In this document: piece after piece, positions 22,901 to 34,301 of the stretch
Position numbering within the stretch: position 1 is the first letter of the stretch
Layout: every line of letters starts with the position of its first letter
NCBI GenBank assembly: GCA_012862575.1
Contig: BLSF01000022.1
Span: 310,001 to 374,000, forward strand
Direction of reading: 5' to 3'
Source of the DNA: Parietichytrium sp. I65-24A
Taxonomy: Eukaryota; Sar; Bigyra; Thraustochytrida; Thraustochytriidae
Length of the DNA: 64,000 nucleotides
Program-made: the position numbers and the translations under genes
Notes under the pieces: generated by a model
Told to the model about the DNA's origin: nothing
Databases searched by the model: none
The model's input: the letters and a program-made list of their open reading frames with translations, nothing else

Positions 22901-23894
22901 CATTGACTGCTGCGTTTTGTTAAACCACTGGGAAAGAGCAGTCCAATTAGCTCAAGAGCACGAGTTTCCGCAGATTGAAGGCCTTCTGGCAAAGTATGCT
23001 TCACACTTGCTCGAAAAGGGTGATAAGCTGCAGGCCATCGAGCTGTATCGCAAAGCTGGCAAATCGACCCAAGCGGCGACTCTGCTAGCAAACCTTGCCC
23101 AAGAGGCCGGCCGCGCGAAGGTCAATCCTCTAGGTGCAAAGAAATTGCATGTCCTGGCAGCTCTGGAAATGGAAGAGCTGAGAACTCGCGTCTTGGACAC
23201 ACAGCTCAAAGGCATGGGTCTGAAGGAGGAAGACGATGAGGAGCACAACATGGATGAGGAGTTTGAACTTGGCACCATGAGCCGAAAGCCAAAGACTAAG
23301 GCGGCAATGACCGTTGCGCAAACAACTGCTGCAACACTGGAGAGCTTGGTGCAGCATGACGCCGCCACCGGGGAGAATCGCTCTTTGGATAACGCCTGGC
23401 ATGGTGCAGAGGGTTTTCATCTCTTTATGCTTGCCCAGCGTCAAATGTACTCGAACAGAATGCACGATGCTCTCGTCACATCTCTCCAGCTTCGAGCGTA
23501 CGACGATGTTTTGGAACCACGTGACGTCTACTCGCTGATCGCACTCATCTCATACTACAACGGTGCCTGGGGCCAGTGCTCGAAGGCCTTTATCGAACTC
23601 GAAGCTCTGAAGTCGTCAAGTTGCTCGCCAGAAGAGCGCGAACAATTTACCAAACTGGCGCTATCAATATTCACTGCAAACAGACCGCAAGATCCCCCAG
23701 AAGTGGCAGAGCTCGTTGAGAAAATTAAAAAGTCCCGTGCGAGCGGTTACCCCGTCTGCATGATGTCCGGAAAGTCTGTCGACGAACGCGAGACCGGCAG
23801 AGTCTACAAGTGCCGCAGATGCTCTCGCAAAATGCTCGAAGACTATCTGCGAGGTGTCAACCATTGCCCGCTTTGCCATATGATGCTTGTCTAA
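19910..23894 (+). CDS. IFT121: Intraflagellar transport protein 121 (WDR35), two exons
   Basis: Exon 1 is 19910-20080 and exon 2 is 20175-23894, split by a 94-nt GTAAGT...CCCAG phase-0 intron, giving 1296 residues (animal WDR35 is about 1180). The N-terminus follows the WDR35 plan closely: [14 protein letters not shown], then [35 protein letters not shown] and [16 protein letters not shown]. Two WD40 propellers fill the N-terminal half and a TPR-like helical solenoid the rest. The C-terminus is a Cys-rich zinc-binding module ([10 protein letters not shown], then CRRCSRKM and CPLCHMM). IFT121 is a subunit of the IFT-A complex, which drives retrograde transport and membrane-protein entry in cilia. 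It lies just upstream of CFAP65 on the same strand. The initiator ATG is the second in-frame start-like codon; the upstream one at 19880 is not ATG. Confidence 0.95.
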
Positions 23895-24476
23895 ACCCAG
23901 CCCCCCCCCCGTCTTCTCGCACCATCTTTCATACACTACCTTCATTTTCATATCTCGATAATATATAAGGTCTCCGGCCCACACTTTCCGTCACTTTCGT
24001 ACTTCAGTCTCGCGCTGCCACCTTTCGCGGCCAGTGGCGTGCTTGGAACAAAGTGGAACCAGCCCACAATTCCTCACACTTTTGGGACTTGTGCTCCTGC
24101 AAGTTGGCCAAATTCCTTCACATGCTCGCTCAACTCGTCCCTACTTGTTCGCAGTCAATGCTATCGCCATTTGCATTCATTCTCAAATGAACATTTGCAA
24201 ATCATTGGCACTTGACCTATTTGACATTCTTTGACCACTTTGCGTAGAGTGAGTAGAGAGGGTAAAGCGTTGCGCATAGCGATCAACGCGCAGTTCTCTT
24301 GTTCCGATTACCGTTGTTTCCGTTCACTCGACTCGGCGGCTACTCGCGGGGCTAACTGCCACACTAAAAGGCAACTCAGGCGACAGAGACAGAGAGAGAG
24401 AGAGAGAGCCACAGTCCATAGATGTCCATAGGCGGCGAACGTTGAGCGCCTAAGGAGAGCGGATTGGAAGCGATTT

Positions 24477-24513
<37 letters not shown>

Positions 24514-24623
24514 TTGTTCGAGCTGAGAGTAGCACGCCTGGCTGGCTGGCTGGTTGCGGGGAGAGGTTTGTTTAGTTGGCGTGCGCAGGAAGCGGGGACG
24601 AGTGAGCTGAAAAAGGCCGCGCA
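23895..24623. other. IFT121-CFAP65 intergenic region
   Basis: Ten cytosines follow the IFT121 stop. A TATA-like AATATATAAG lies at about 23959-23968 and could serve CFAP65. An (AG)n run at 24387-24410 and a (TTG)n run precede the CFAP65 ATG. No gene is visible. Confidence 0.5.
24478..24511. repeat. (TTG)n trinucleotide repeat
   Basis: About eleven perfect TTG units, ending roughly 110 nt before the CFAP65 ATG. Confidence 0.95.
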
Positions 24624-27600
24624 ATGGCGCCTCAGGAGGAGGAGGAGAAGCATGTGGAGGGATTCTACGACCGCGAAGAGCGGATAAGGCGGTTTGGAAT
24701 CGACTGCGGGGACGAGCTGCTGTGGAAAAACGGGACCTGGCAACCAGGCGGGGAGTTTTGCAAGACGTTGATGGTGAAGAACGTCGGCAGCGAGAACATC
24801 AAGGTCATGTACAAGCCGCCGCAGACGCAGTATTTTAGCATGGACTTTCCAGAGGTCAAGACTCTGAGCCCAGGGATTTCCATGCCAGTGAGGGTGACGT
24901 TTCGCCCAGTCAAACTGGAGCCATACGATGACTTTGTTGAATTCACGCTCAAAATAAAAAAACTGCAGTGGAAATTTGCCATCCCCGTAAGAGCAGGATT
25001 GTCTCAAGTCGCTGTTTCGGTGCCCGAGTATGAGGACTTTGGTTTTGTCCCGATCATGGAGACCTCAGAACGTACATTTGAGGTGGTCAACACCGGCAAT
25101 GTTCCAGCGCATTATCGTTGGCAGGTGAACGCGCCATTCGCGATAGAGCCTAGCAGTGGGCAGATTGAAAAAGTACAGCGCTTCACGGCAACGTTTCGCC
25201 CCGCGGACGCATCAGTATTTGTAAGTAAAGCCCTACTTCACGTGAAGGATGTCCAAGAAAGTCCGATTCTATTCAAGCTCAGCGGAATCGGCAAATACCC
25301 GTTCATTGCTTTGAGCGAGAAACGTGTTGACTTTGGGTCGTGCCATCCTGGAAACCACGTCGATCGAGAGATCGTGCTTCGCAATCAGTCTTTTGTGCAT
25401 GCAAGCTTCTCTATTAAAAGGGTGGAGTCAGACTTGTCTTCTGTCTTCTCGATCGAGCCGATGAAAGGCAGAGTGTTGCCAGGAGAGGTCTTCTCACTGC
25501 GCATTCGGTACGAGCCAAAAGTTGCAGGGCAATTTTCATGCGACCATTTCAAAATCGAAACTCCAGGTGGTAACACAGTGCAGCTCGAGTGTGCTGGAAC
25601 GTGTAGCGGGCCATTGGTTGTTTGTGAACGAGGGGGTGCGGGACAAGACGAGAAATCATCGCACCAGCTCCAATTTGGGGAGTGCGCTGTGCTAGAGGAC
25701 GGCAATGCAGTGGACGCTTTGAAGGTGCCAACCAGGGTGGTTTCACTTTTGAACAAGTCCAAGCTCCCAATCAAGTACCAATTCTTGTTGGACCCACAGG
25801 CCGAGTTTGAATTTGATGAGGCACACGGCGTCATTCCTGCTCTCTTAGAAAAGCAAATTACAGTTCGGTTCAAGCCACGGCTTGTGGGGAACTACTACCG
25901 GCGTGTTATCTGTGCGGTGCAGGATCGAATGCCACTGTATTTTGACTTTGTCGGTACTGCCTACGACCCAGCTCTCCCGGACAAACGGCCTCAGCCACTT
26001 CTCACTCGGCACATTGAGATGCACCGCCGTCGCGAAATACTGGGCTGGGACCGCCAGATCCCACAAAAGATTAGAGAGATCGAGTCTGACGCGTCGAACA
26101 AGTCAAGGTTGGGGAACCTGATACTTCCTGAGGACCAAATGGAGCTGTGCTGCTCCGGGAATGCTACGCTTGGAGATTTGGAGATCTGTAAGCAGGTATT
26201 TGAACGAAGCACGAGCCCGAATCGAGTCATTTCATTGGATGCCGACGAGCTTGATTTTGGCGGAGTGTCCAGGATGAAAGCATCTTCGAATAAACTCGTA
26301 TTTTCAGTTACAAATAATCACAACGCGAAAGTTGTGTGCGCGTGGAAGGTATTTCATAATGGAGGTGGACTAGCGGAGCCCCCGTTCGTAATTTTTCCTG
26401 AATCTCAGGACATTTCACCCGGTCAGCGCGTGGAGTTTCGGGTCATGTTTAGGCCTTCCGTGGACAATCAGTATTATTTCGCAACTGCATCATCCTATGT
26501 GTACCTCAAGTCGAATCGCACCTTTAGACTGGTGAGCGACGATGCGTTTGTGCCACCATTCTTTTTGGGTCTGCAGCTGATGGGTCATACGTTTGCCGGA
26601 GGGGCGCAGCAGTTCCTTCCCAAAGCTGATTTTCTGACCCACTCGAGTGTTCCGACCGGAGGGCACAAGCATATGATTGAATTTCCAGTGTGTCACTTGG
26701 GCGAGATCACGCAAAATACTTGCGTGTTGCACAATTCAGGCGACACGCCAGTCAAATTTTCTTTCACCAAAGATGCAACGAGTCGGTTTGACGTGTTTCC
26801 TCGCTCAGGTTTCGTCCAAGCTGGAAATTTTCAAATCTTGATGTTCCGTTGCAAACCAAATGGATTGGGGCTGCAGCAATGCACACTTCATTGTGTTCTG
26901 AACAACTCTTCTGAAAATACTCACGATTTCAAACTCGTCTGCTTCTCCAGCTCACCTGAACTCTCGCTGATGGAGGCTGGATCAACAGATACGGGCGCGG
27001 CCGCCGACCCGAAGCGCGAAATGTTCCTCCGGCCTACTTGTGTTGGCCTCGAGTCTGTGAGGAGCTTCACAGTAAAAAACTCATCTCGGGTTCCTCTTTT
27101 GTTTGAATGGACCGTGCCGAAGCGGTTCCGGTCAATTCTGCAAGTGAGCCCTGCCAAGGGCCAGCTTCGAGGCAACGAAGCTGCAACCGTTGAGTGGAAA
27201 TTTACACCCACTCAGCTCCGGAGATACGACCTAGACTGCCTGATATCAGCGACCAGCCTTGTAAGCCCTCAGGCTATAAAGTCAACTCGGCATGCGATTG
27301 AGACATCGCAAGTTTTGAATGTCCAAGGAGAAGGTACTTCCGCGTTTTTAGAGCTGAGCGAGAGTGTCTTGGATATGGGGACTATATTAGCAAATGGAGC
27401 GTCGGAAAAGACTCTCAAGCTTACCAACCACTCTGCTGCAGACGTCGCTGTCAAGTTGGATGTGGAAGGCGGTTCTGATGACGCCTCTCTGGTATTGTCT
27501 TTGAAGGAAGGGGTCGTAAGCGCTCGGTCGGAGCTGAAGATAGTTTGTACGTTCGGCGCTTCCAGATGTGGGGACTACAATTTTCAGATAAGGTGTAACT

Positions 27601-29591
27601 ATGGCCAGAGTGCCCCAGCTACATTGGAAGGCGGCCCTGCAGTGAGTGAACAACCGAAGAACCTATTTGTTGCTTGCAATGTCTTTGGCCGGGCCAACTA
27701 CCCAACCATGACAGTGGAGGACGCAAGAGCGTCTCATACGTGTTCAGCACGACTCTGGAGCGAATTTTCACTTCGAAAACTCAACGAAGCTCTAAAGAGT
27801 CCTGTGACAGATGCAGAGCGCGAATATGTCCGAGTCAATGGTGTTGTTCCATCAGACACCGAGAACGGGGTAGAGTCCAAGCTCGAGATCTGTAAATTTC
27901 GTTTTCAGCCTGTCCCTGTCGGGGCGCCAACCCTGTCAGTTGCGTTGCAGATGAAAAACGAAGGAAGTCTTCCGGTGGAATTCTCGTTCAAGTTTCCCAA
28001 CGAATCCGACATCGATATCGAATCATGGGCAGAATCTAAAGAGCCGACTTCAGCCCAATTGTACCAATCATTTTTGCTGCAAGAGAAGCTGTTTATGGTG
28101 GAGCCAAGACGTGCACTGTTGGGGCCTGGTGAGGCGACGACCGTTCGCTTCTCCTATCGCCCAGTCTCATTGGAGTTTGCCGGCGATCACAAATTGGAAA
28201 TTATGTTGAGTCTTTTAAACGGGAAGCAGATCCGAATATGCTTGGAGGGTGTCACCATGAACCCACAGGTGCCCGTCCCACTGCTGCATCTTTCAAGCGA
28301 AGATCATTTTCTTGAGCCAGTTCGAATCGGGATGCAGTATCCCGCCACTCAATTTGTAGAGGTATACAATCCATGCGACCACCCCCTCTCGTACGAGATT
28401 GATCCAGAGACATTCGATCGTATCTCGATGGAAAACTACGACTTTCGTATCTTCGACGTCGATGAACCGCGTGGCGTTATCCCTCCAAAGCAGTATTGTC
28501 TCGTGGGATTCAAATTTACACCAATCGAGGTGAAGAAATATTTGTGTGACGTAGACCTTACGCTCGCTTTTCCAACGGAGCCTGATGTTGAGCCGCGAGC
28601 ATTGCAGTTCAGGTTGCTCGGCGAGGGCTACCAGAGCGAGGCAGAGATGCAAGCTCGCAAATCGCCCGACCAATACCCGCCCGTCAGACAGCTTCTTGGG
28701 GTCCCCGGGCAGTGCGCGTCTTTATCTGCAGACACACTCTCCTTCGGTAAGCTCGTGAACGGCACAAGCGCCACCCGCTTATTGTTTCTGCGCAATCAAA
28801 CCGCAACTCGGTTGACTTTTTCCTGGGATAGTGAAAATAAGCTCGTGAGCGAGAACGCACTCAAGATCGAGCCCCAAGACGGCATGATCGATCCTGGGTC
28901 ATTTGTGGTTTGCCGGCTCACGCTTCGTAACACAGGGGTCAATTACGCTGTCATCGCCAGTACGGTGTCATGCACATTTGGCCCATGGACGGCGCCAAGC
29001 GAAGGCATGTCAATGGTTGGCTCGCCCAATCGACGGTCTATCTCCCGTGCGTCTTCTATTCGCAGCTTGCAAAGCCCCAAGTCGCCATCGAGCAAGGGTC
29101 CGACTTTGGAGGCCCCGGCCATTAGCAGACAAACTCTCCACGCCAATATCAGTGGTTCATTTTTCCACGTCGAGGATTTGGAGAGTGTGAAAGAGAGCGA
29201 GCACTTGTTCGAAATTGATTATCCCGAGGAGAATGACGATAATGACGGACTGCTCGAAGGCGAGCAGGAGGGTCCTGGCCATGCCAACCAAAGTGACGTG
29301 CATGCCATGTACGAAAATGTCATGAGCGATGCCATGTCGACAAAGATGCTCGAAGAGCTTGCGGCAAAGAAAGAGCCATTGTACTTTGCAGACTTTATTC
29401 GCGGGCCAAAGCCAACTCCATCGCTAGACAGCGGCTCTGAGCGACGAAACTTGGTGTACACGCAGCAATCTCACCGAGGCCTCATCGAAAGTGTCGTAGA
29501 GAACACCGTCTTCAATCTCGTTCAAGAGGCTTCCCGCGGCGAGATCGACATCACCACGCATAGAACTGTCCTTTTCTCCAAGGAGCTCTGA
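24624..29591 (+). CDS. CFAP65: Cilia- and flagella-associated protein 65 (CFAP65/CCDC108)
   Basis: Single uninterrupted frame of 1655 residues. The start of the conserved region reads FGIDCGDELLWKNGTWQPGG and then LMVKNVGSENIKVMYKPP, the CFAP65 pattern of an Ig-like MSP/ASH module. Many further ASH-type beta modules follow, each marked by a V-N-T-G or L-x-N-x-S turn and an F-x-P segment such as VTFRP, ATFRP and VRFKP. The C-terminus (ENTVFNLVQEASRGEIDI) also fits the family. CFAP65 is a motile-cilium protein associated with the central apparatus, and its loss in animals disturbs sperm flagella. At 1655 residues it is somewhat shorter than mammalian CFAP65 (about 1900). Hydin and other ASH-repeat axonemal proteins are the alternatives, but the N-terminal motif favours CFAP65. 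The ATG follows a (TTG)n leader. Confidence 0.8.
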   Translation: MAPQEEEEKHVEGFYDREERIRRFGIDCGDELLWKNGTWQPGGEFCKTLMVKNVGSENIKVMYKPPQTQYFSMDFPEVKTLSPGISMPVRVTFRPVKLEPYDDFVEFTLKIKKLQWKFAIPVRAGLSQVAVSVPEYEDFGFVPIMETSERTFEVVNTGNVPAHYRWQVNAPFAIEPSSGQIEKVQRFTATFRPADASVFVSKALLHVKDVQESPILFKLSGIGKYPFIALSEKRVDFGSCHPGNHVDREIVLRNQSFVHASFSIKRVESDLSSVFSIEPMKGRVLPGEVFSLRIRYEPKVAGQFSCDHFKIETPGGNTVQLECAGTCSGPLVVCERGGAGQDEKSSHQLQFGECAVLEDGNAVDALKVPTRVVSLLNKSKLPIKYQFLLDPQAEFEFDEAHGVIPALLEKQITVRFKPRLVGNYYRRVICAVQDRMPLYFDFVGTAYDPALPDKRPQPLLTRHIEMHRRREILGWDRQIPQKIREIESDASNKSRLGNLILPEDQMELCCSGNATLGDLEICKQVFERSTSPNRVISLDADELDFGGVSRMKASSNKLVFSVTNNHNAKVVCAWKVFHNGGGLAEPPFVIFPESQDISPGQRVEFRVMFRPSVDNQYYFATASSYVYLKSNRTFRLVSDDAFVPPFFLGLQLMGHTFAGGAQQFLPKADFLTHSSVPTGGHKHMIEFPVCHLGEITQNTCVLHNSGDTPVKFSFTKDATSRFDVFPRSGFVQAGNFQILMFRCKPNGLGLQQCTLHCVLNNSSENTHDFKLVCFSSSPELSLMEAGSTDTGAAADPKREMFLRPTCVGLESVRSFTVKNSSRVPLLFEWTVPKRFRSILQVSPAKGQLRGNEAATVEWKFTPTQLRRYDLDCLISATSLVSPQAIKSTRHAIETSQVLNVQGEGTSAFLELSESVLDMGTILANGASEKTLKLTNHSAADVAVKLDVEGGSDDASLVLSLKEGVVSARSELKIVCTFGASRCGDYNFQIRCNYGQSAPATLEGGPAVSEQPKNLFVACNVFGRANYPTMTVEDARASHTCSARLWSEFSLRKLNEALKSPVTDAEREYVRVNGVVPSDTENGVESKLEICKFRFQPVPVGAPTLSVALQMKNEGSLPVEFSFKFPNESDIDIESWAESKEPTSAQLYQSFLLQEKLFMVEPRRALLGPGEATTVRFSYRPVSLEFAGDHKLEIMLSLLNGKQIRICLEGVTMNPQVPVPLLHLSSEDHFLEPVRIGMQYPATQFVEVYNPCDHPLSYEIDPETFDRISMENYDFRIFDVDEPRGVIPPKQYCLVGFKFTPIEVKKYLCDVDLTLAFPTEPDVEPRALQFRLLGEGYQSEAEMQARKSPDQYPPVRQLLGVPGQCASLSADTLSFGKLVNGTSATRLLFLRNQTATRLTFSWDSENKLVSENALKIEPQDGMIDPGSFVVCRLTLRNTGVNYAVIASTVSCTFGPWTAPSEGMSMVGSPNRRSISRASSIRSLQSPKSPSSKGPTLEAPAISRQTLHANISGSFFHVEDLESVKESEHLFEIDYPEENDDNDGLLEGEQEGPGHANQSDVHAMYENVMSDAMSTKMLEELAAKKEPLYFADFIRGPKPTPSLDSGSERRNLVYTQQSHRGLIESVVENTVFNLVQEASRGEIDITTHRTVLFSKEL

Positions 29592-31673
29592 AATTTTTAC
29601 ACATCGTAGCAACTATCATCAAACTCCGCTTTCGTGTTTTGTTTGTGCCTTCTCCCGAATTCATGACAAGTCGAGGTTCTGTATCGTTCTGTAAGATTCT
29701 AAATTCTAAAACTCCAAAATCGCCATCAAACAAGAACGCGGTGACATCATCCCATTACGCTGTTAGTCCCCCACCACAGCCACGGAGCACTACTGACAGT
29801 GAGGCCCACCGCCAGTACCAGTACCACCTCTACCACCTCCAATGAGAACATCAAAATTCAACAATGCACGTACCTTCCTCTTACCGAACGGTGTGCACCT
29901 GTCCAGTAGTACTCGATTAATTTTATGTGCTTTCCTTACTTGGGAAAAGCAAAAAAACTGAAACGATCCTATTGACTTTGTTGCTGGGACTAACACACTC
30001 ACTCTGTATAAGTTGACGCTAGAGGTGCATCTGCGACGATAGGCTACGAGTAACTACTGGTAGATGGATTGAGAAGCTACGTCTTCGTTGGGGTCTCCAG
30101 GGAAATTTCGCCTTAGCCTTGACAAAAGTATCTTTGACAAGTTTAGAACCAAGAAAGTCTTGAGAGCGTTGTGGCAATCGCGAACTTGAAATGCTCTTTC
30201 TGTGCCGAAAGTAAGTACCTGTTGGTCCTGGGTCTCTGTGAAAAAATGTTTATGAAAAAAATTCAACTCCCACTCTCACTCGCTCGACGAAACGGAAGGT
30301 CAGGTCCGAACTGCAGCATTCGATTCGACTCTTCACTGAGCCCGCCTTAAAAGAAGAAAGGAGACCGTCTTGGGGACGCGTGAGCCTTGCCAAAGAGCCC
30401 GCTTTGAGCGAGTTTTTCTTGCTCGATGGAATCAATAGCGGGGCCAGACCCGCACTCTGCCGTCGCGACTTGGACGTAACCCGCCGTCGAATGCACATCG
30501 CCGCGACTCTGAAACACGTGCTCAGTACCAACTACCAAGTATCAATAAGCGGCGCGACATCAAGAATGTGAGTTTGCACAGATCTAGGATCTTTCATCTC
30601 TCGGTGCGTTTCGGAGGCGTCGCCAGTGTCGCCAGACAGAGCGACATCATGAAGACCGCCAAGACGACCAGACCAACCCGCACCGCGCGATTTGCCGATT
30701 CAACACCATCTCTGTTGCTGTTGCTGTCAGGAGATCGGACAGTCGAAATGGAAAATGAGTTGGGACGTGATGCGGATAATAAAATGGATGGATGAGGATG
30801 CTCTTGATGACTCACCGTGATGTTTTTTTCCGAGCAAACGTTCTCGACCCGGGGTGTTAGTTCACCGGCGGTCGCACTCGTACAAGTACCGGTATACACC
30901 AGTCGCTGCTGCTCCAGTTGCTCCAGTGTGAAAAAGTTGAAGTGGTTAGTCGAACGAAGAACGAAGCCTGTAATATGCGGCGCTAAGGCGGGAAGCGCCC
31001 GGGTTACGACCTTGAGTAGCACGTCCCACGAGGTGCCAGTGGAGATCAGTGGAGCGCACCCTACTCATGCCTTACTGTGGCGCTCGGTAGCAGCGCGAGC
31101 TGTGAGGAGATGTGAGGAGGGAGAGATAGGGAGAGGGAGCGTTTTAGTAGGTGGTAGATTGCCTGGTTATGCCTGGTTGCTGGTTGCCGCAGTGCTAGCT
31201 AGGCGGCAATTGGCAATTGGACATTTCAGACATTTCAGTCATTTCAGTGAGCACTTCGTAGTTGCTTGTGTGACTGGGGTCTGGACAGTCCCGAGGCGCA
31301 GCGCTGGCAATTCGTCAACTCGTTCCACTGCGCTGTGCTCCACACGGTCGGTGCACACTTTGCAACTTGCACGTCCACGTCCCGCGTGCTGCGTGTAGCA
31401 CACCCGCATCCGACGCACCGCCCCGCTTTCTGCAATAGGAGTGCGGTGGGAGCAACAACAAGGGTCACTTGAGGCTCGCCTTCTCCTGCGTGCGTGCGGA
31501 AAGGTGTCGCAAAGTGGCTCGTTGATTGGGTGGGAAACAAGTCGCCTTCATATAGCAAGGCGAGAAGACAGGTCTTTGGCGAGGGATTTTCACTCGAGTA
31601 GTGCGCGTTTTTTCGTTGGCTGGGTGGGGACTGTGGCCTGGGAGACGACGTTCGTTCGCAACAGCGGAAAGAA
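29592..31673. other. CFAP65-PEX11 intergenic region
   Basis: No recognisable gene. It holds one copy of the dispersed 12-mer (29791-29802) next to CAGTACC repeats (29813-29826), a CCGGTAT palindromic patch near 30885, and a short donor-like CCGAAAGTAAGT on the plus strand near 30205-30216 without a convincing exon partner. CAATTGG and CATTTCAG repeats at 31204-31248 form the far leader of PEX11. Confidence 0.45.
29791..29802 (-). promoter_or_regulatory. Dispersed 12-mer TCACTGTCAGTA, copy 1
   Basis: An exact copy on the minus strand, 200 nt behind the CFAP65 stop. See the finding on the dispersed element. Its function is unknown; it is listed as regulatory only because all copies are intergenic. 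Confidence 0.4.
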
Positions 31674-33219
31674 ATGGGTGAGTCAGTCCCACAAGAGGAG
31701 GAGATGGTGATGACGCTGAACGATTCGGCCTTGCCGAGTCCGGCGACGCCGAGTGAGGCCGGCTCGAGACCGGCTCTGAAAAAGGCGGATGACATAAAAT
31801 TCGTCATTCAAAGCTCGAATCCCATCGGCAGAGATACCGCGGTGTACACTTTTAATGAGTATCAGATGCCCTTGGACGAGAAAGATGGCGCAAAGAAGGT
31901 GCTGAGAACTAAACTTCAGCACGCGGAGCGAGCTCTCGCTAGGTACGTCGCAAAGATTGGCGTTCTCCTTGGTCGCTCGAGCGGGCGTGACAAGGTAGCA
32001 GGCACCATACAGTATGCTTGCTTGTTCTGGCAGTCGCAACCGTTTTTCAACCTCTCAGGGATTTCGGATGGGCCTGAAGCCCCTTGGCAAAAATTGGTAC
32101 GTTACCACTTTTGAATATTGTCTTTCTTCGGGATATCGACACCACTCGGTGTCTTCGCTTTTGTTTGCAGAAAAATGAAAAGACCTTTGTGTTTCTGACG
32201 CTCCCATGCATTATATTGTCATCATATATTTACAGGAGGAGTCCATGTCAAGTGCGCGAAAAGTGTTCCGACTCGGCAAGTGGGTGAAGGAATACGAGAA
32301 GGCGAGGTTTGCTTTGACTGCGCCAGACACAATGCTCAACCTGACTCGGTCCAGGTTCCAGGCCACTCTCACACGAATTCTGGCCGTGTTGATGAATGCA
32401 TTTTCTTGCTTGTACTATATCTTCGACAATATCGTGTGGGCGTCTCAGACCAACCTGATCAACCGTGTCCCCACAGAAAGCACCAAGACGCTGCAGACGC
32501 TCTTGTCGACCTCGACAACCTATGAAAAGTATGTTGCCTTGCAAAAGAAGCATAAGAAAACCCTCAGTCTTCAAGCTGCAGCTGCCAAGAGAGTGAAGAG
32601 GTGGAAGGATTTAAAGAACTACTCCTCTCTTGTGCGCCTTATACTCGCCATGATTCACTCTTCCATACAGATTCGCTGTTTGCATCAAGAATGCAAGCGA
32701 ATTGTGCAGCGCTATGCAGAAAGGATCCGGGTCGCAAGCGAGGAGAGCGGATGCGTCACACCTTTGTCTACTCCCTCGAGCGTCAGTTCATGTGAAAGTT
32801 CCCCAGCCTCGCCAAAGGCTGGCGTCGCTCTCCCGCCTGAGCTGCTTCGCATGGACCGATACGACTCTGTAGGAAGCGGAATCAGGATTCTTACTTGCTT
32901 GGACGTTCCCTCTCTGGAGGCAGAGCGCAAGGAGCGGCTGCAGGAAATCGACGAAGCACTGGTGGAGCAGAATCACGACCTACTGGCTGCTTCCTGCAAT
33001 CTTGGTATTCTATTGAATAGACTCAACTTTCCGCTGTTTAAAACGATGCCGCTGTACCTAGTCGGGGTGCTTGGAGTCGTGTCGAACTTTTGCGGTTGCA
33101 TCAAAAACTGGCCAACTTTTGTACCAAAACCAAAGAAAACGTCACTGGCCAAGTTGCGGCGGAATAGTGTCGAAGTCCTTCCATTGTCAGAGGTGAAGAT
33201 GGAACCTCTCAAGAAGTGA
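31674..33219 (+). CDS. PEX11: Peroxisomal membrane protein PEX11 (two exons)
   Basis: Exon 1 is 31674-32096 and exon 2 is 32236-33219, joined across a 139-nt GTACGT...TTACAG phase-0 intron, giving 468 residues. PEX11 hallmarks are GRDKVAGTIQYACLFW before the intron and ESMSSARKVFRLGKWVKEYE after it. The C-terminus carries a hydrophobic segment (PLYLVGVLGVVSNFCG). PEX11 bends the peroxisome membrane and drives elongation and division. The protein is about twice the usual length of about 235-260 residues: an N-terminal acidic extension and a Ser/Pro-rich insert of roughly 80 residues (VTPLSTPSSVSSCESSPASP) account for most of it. A second strong acceptor (ttgtttgcag at 32170) would start an exon that shifts out of frame after a few codons, so the 32235 acceptor is preferred. 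It converges with the next gene with a 227-nt gap. Confidence 0.88.
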
Positions 33220-33446
33220 CTGTGAATTTCTAGTTATAGTTCTCTATTCTCTGTTCATTTTATTTTCGTCATAGTTGTTCTCATTCTTCTTGTAGTAGAG
33301 TAGAAAAGGGATAGTCATAACATTCTCGTGACATGATTTTTGTACATTTACTTTTAGAGTACAAATTCTGATTTGGCTGTGTTGGCCAAAACATATTTTT
33401 CTTAAAAACAGATCTTGGGTGCGGACTCAAAGAACGTTGGCTTTGC

Positions 33447-34292
33447 TCAGGCTGAAGCCGAAGCCCCTTCAGACCGAAATCCCTCGGGTTGAGACTTGAG
33501 CCAGGCATCGCCGAGCTTTTGCAGCATATTCAGCTTCATCCTGAGACTCATATTTTCGTTTTCCAGTGTGGACTGTCTCGACAAAGCGTTTTCAAGGCTG
33601 CACTCCGTCTCCACAAGCCTGACTTCCAAGAGCGAGGCTGCTCGTTGTTTCCGGCACGCCTCCTGCCTCGCCCGATTTCTCTGCTCCATCGTCTTTACTA
33701 TGACGCGCTCAGCCTCACGGAGCTTTTGAACAACGGCGTTTTTCGACATGGCCAAGACCTGAATCCTCGCCCTAGCGTCTTCCAGCTCCGATTGCGAGGC
33801 GGCTAGTTTGCAGCGAAGGAGGTCTATTTCGACCTTTGCGTCGATACCCTCTGCGCATTTCAACTTGCCAGGAAAGTGGAACCAGGAGCGAGGCTTTGTT
33901 GGTTTGTTCACGATCGCGGGCCCACATGGGGACATGCACGACTTGCACTTGAAAGCGCACGAGTGTTGGCCCGCTCCGCACGTTTCACACGTCCACGAGA
34001 ATCTTCTCGCGCTCGCAATCATCGCCTGTGTCTCGGCAAGGCGAGCGCAGCTCAAAGCCAGCGCCCTTTCACCGCTTTCGTCTAGAAACCCAAACACCAT
34101 CGCCGCCACGCTCCTCGAGCGCAACGCTGCGAGCAGACCACTCTCCGGGATTCCATTCATTTGCTTGAGCCTCGAGCACTCCTTTCGCAGCATCTCCACC
34201 TCCTTCTTGAGCTTCTTGAGCTTCTCGCACGTCTTCTCAACCTCCATATGTCCCTGCTCGCACAGGGCGCACCCTGCCGCGTGCGTGGTCAT
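33447..34292 (-). CDS. Coiled-coil protein with a six-cysteine cluster
   Basis: Predicted 281 residues, unrecognised. The order is a short N-terminal Cys pair (C8, C11), a charged coiled coil (about 20-45), an F-box-like helical segment (about 50-85, VAAMVFGFLDESGERALALS), a cysteine cluster C102-x2-C105-x6-C112-x3-C116-x2-C119-x3-C123 likely to bind zinc, a basic linker, and a long coiled coil (about 155-265). The F-box resemblance is weak and based on hydrophobic spacing only. If it is real, the protein could be a substrate adaptor of an SCF-type ubiquitin ligase. The ATG at 34292 is chosen because the frame above it is translated TTTCG, TTTTGC and TTGTTTG microsatellite. It converges with PEX11. 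Confidence 0.65.
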   Translation of the reverse strand: MTTHAAGCALCEQGHMEVEKTCEKLKKLKKEVEMLRKECSRLKQMNGIPESGLLAALRSRSVAAMVFGFLDESGERALALSCARLAETQAMIASARRFSWTCETCGAGQHSCAFKCKSCMSPCGPAIVNKPTKPRSWFHFPGKLKCAEGIDAKVEIDLLRCKLAASQSELEDARARIQVLAMSKNAVVQKLREAERVIVKTMEQRNRARQEACRKQRAASLLEVRLVETECSLENALSRQSTLENENMSLRMKLNMLQKLGDAWLKSQPEGFRSEGASASA

Positions 34293-34301
34293 TCGGGACG
34301 T

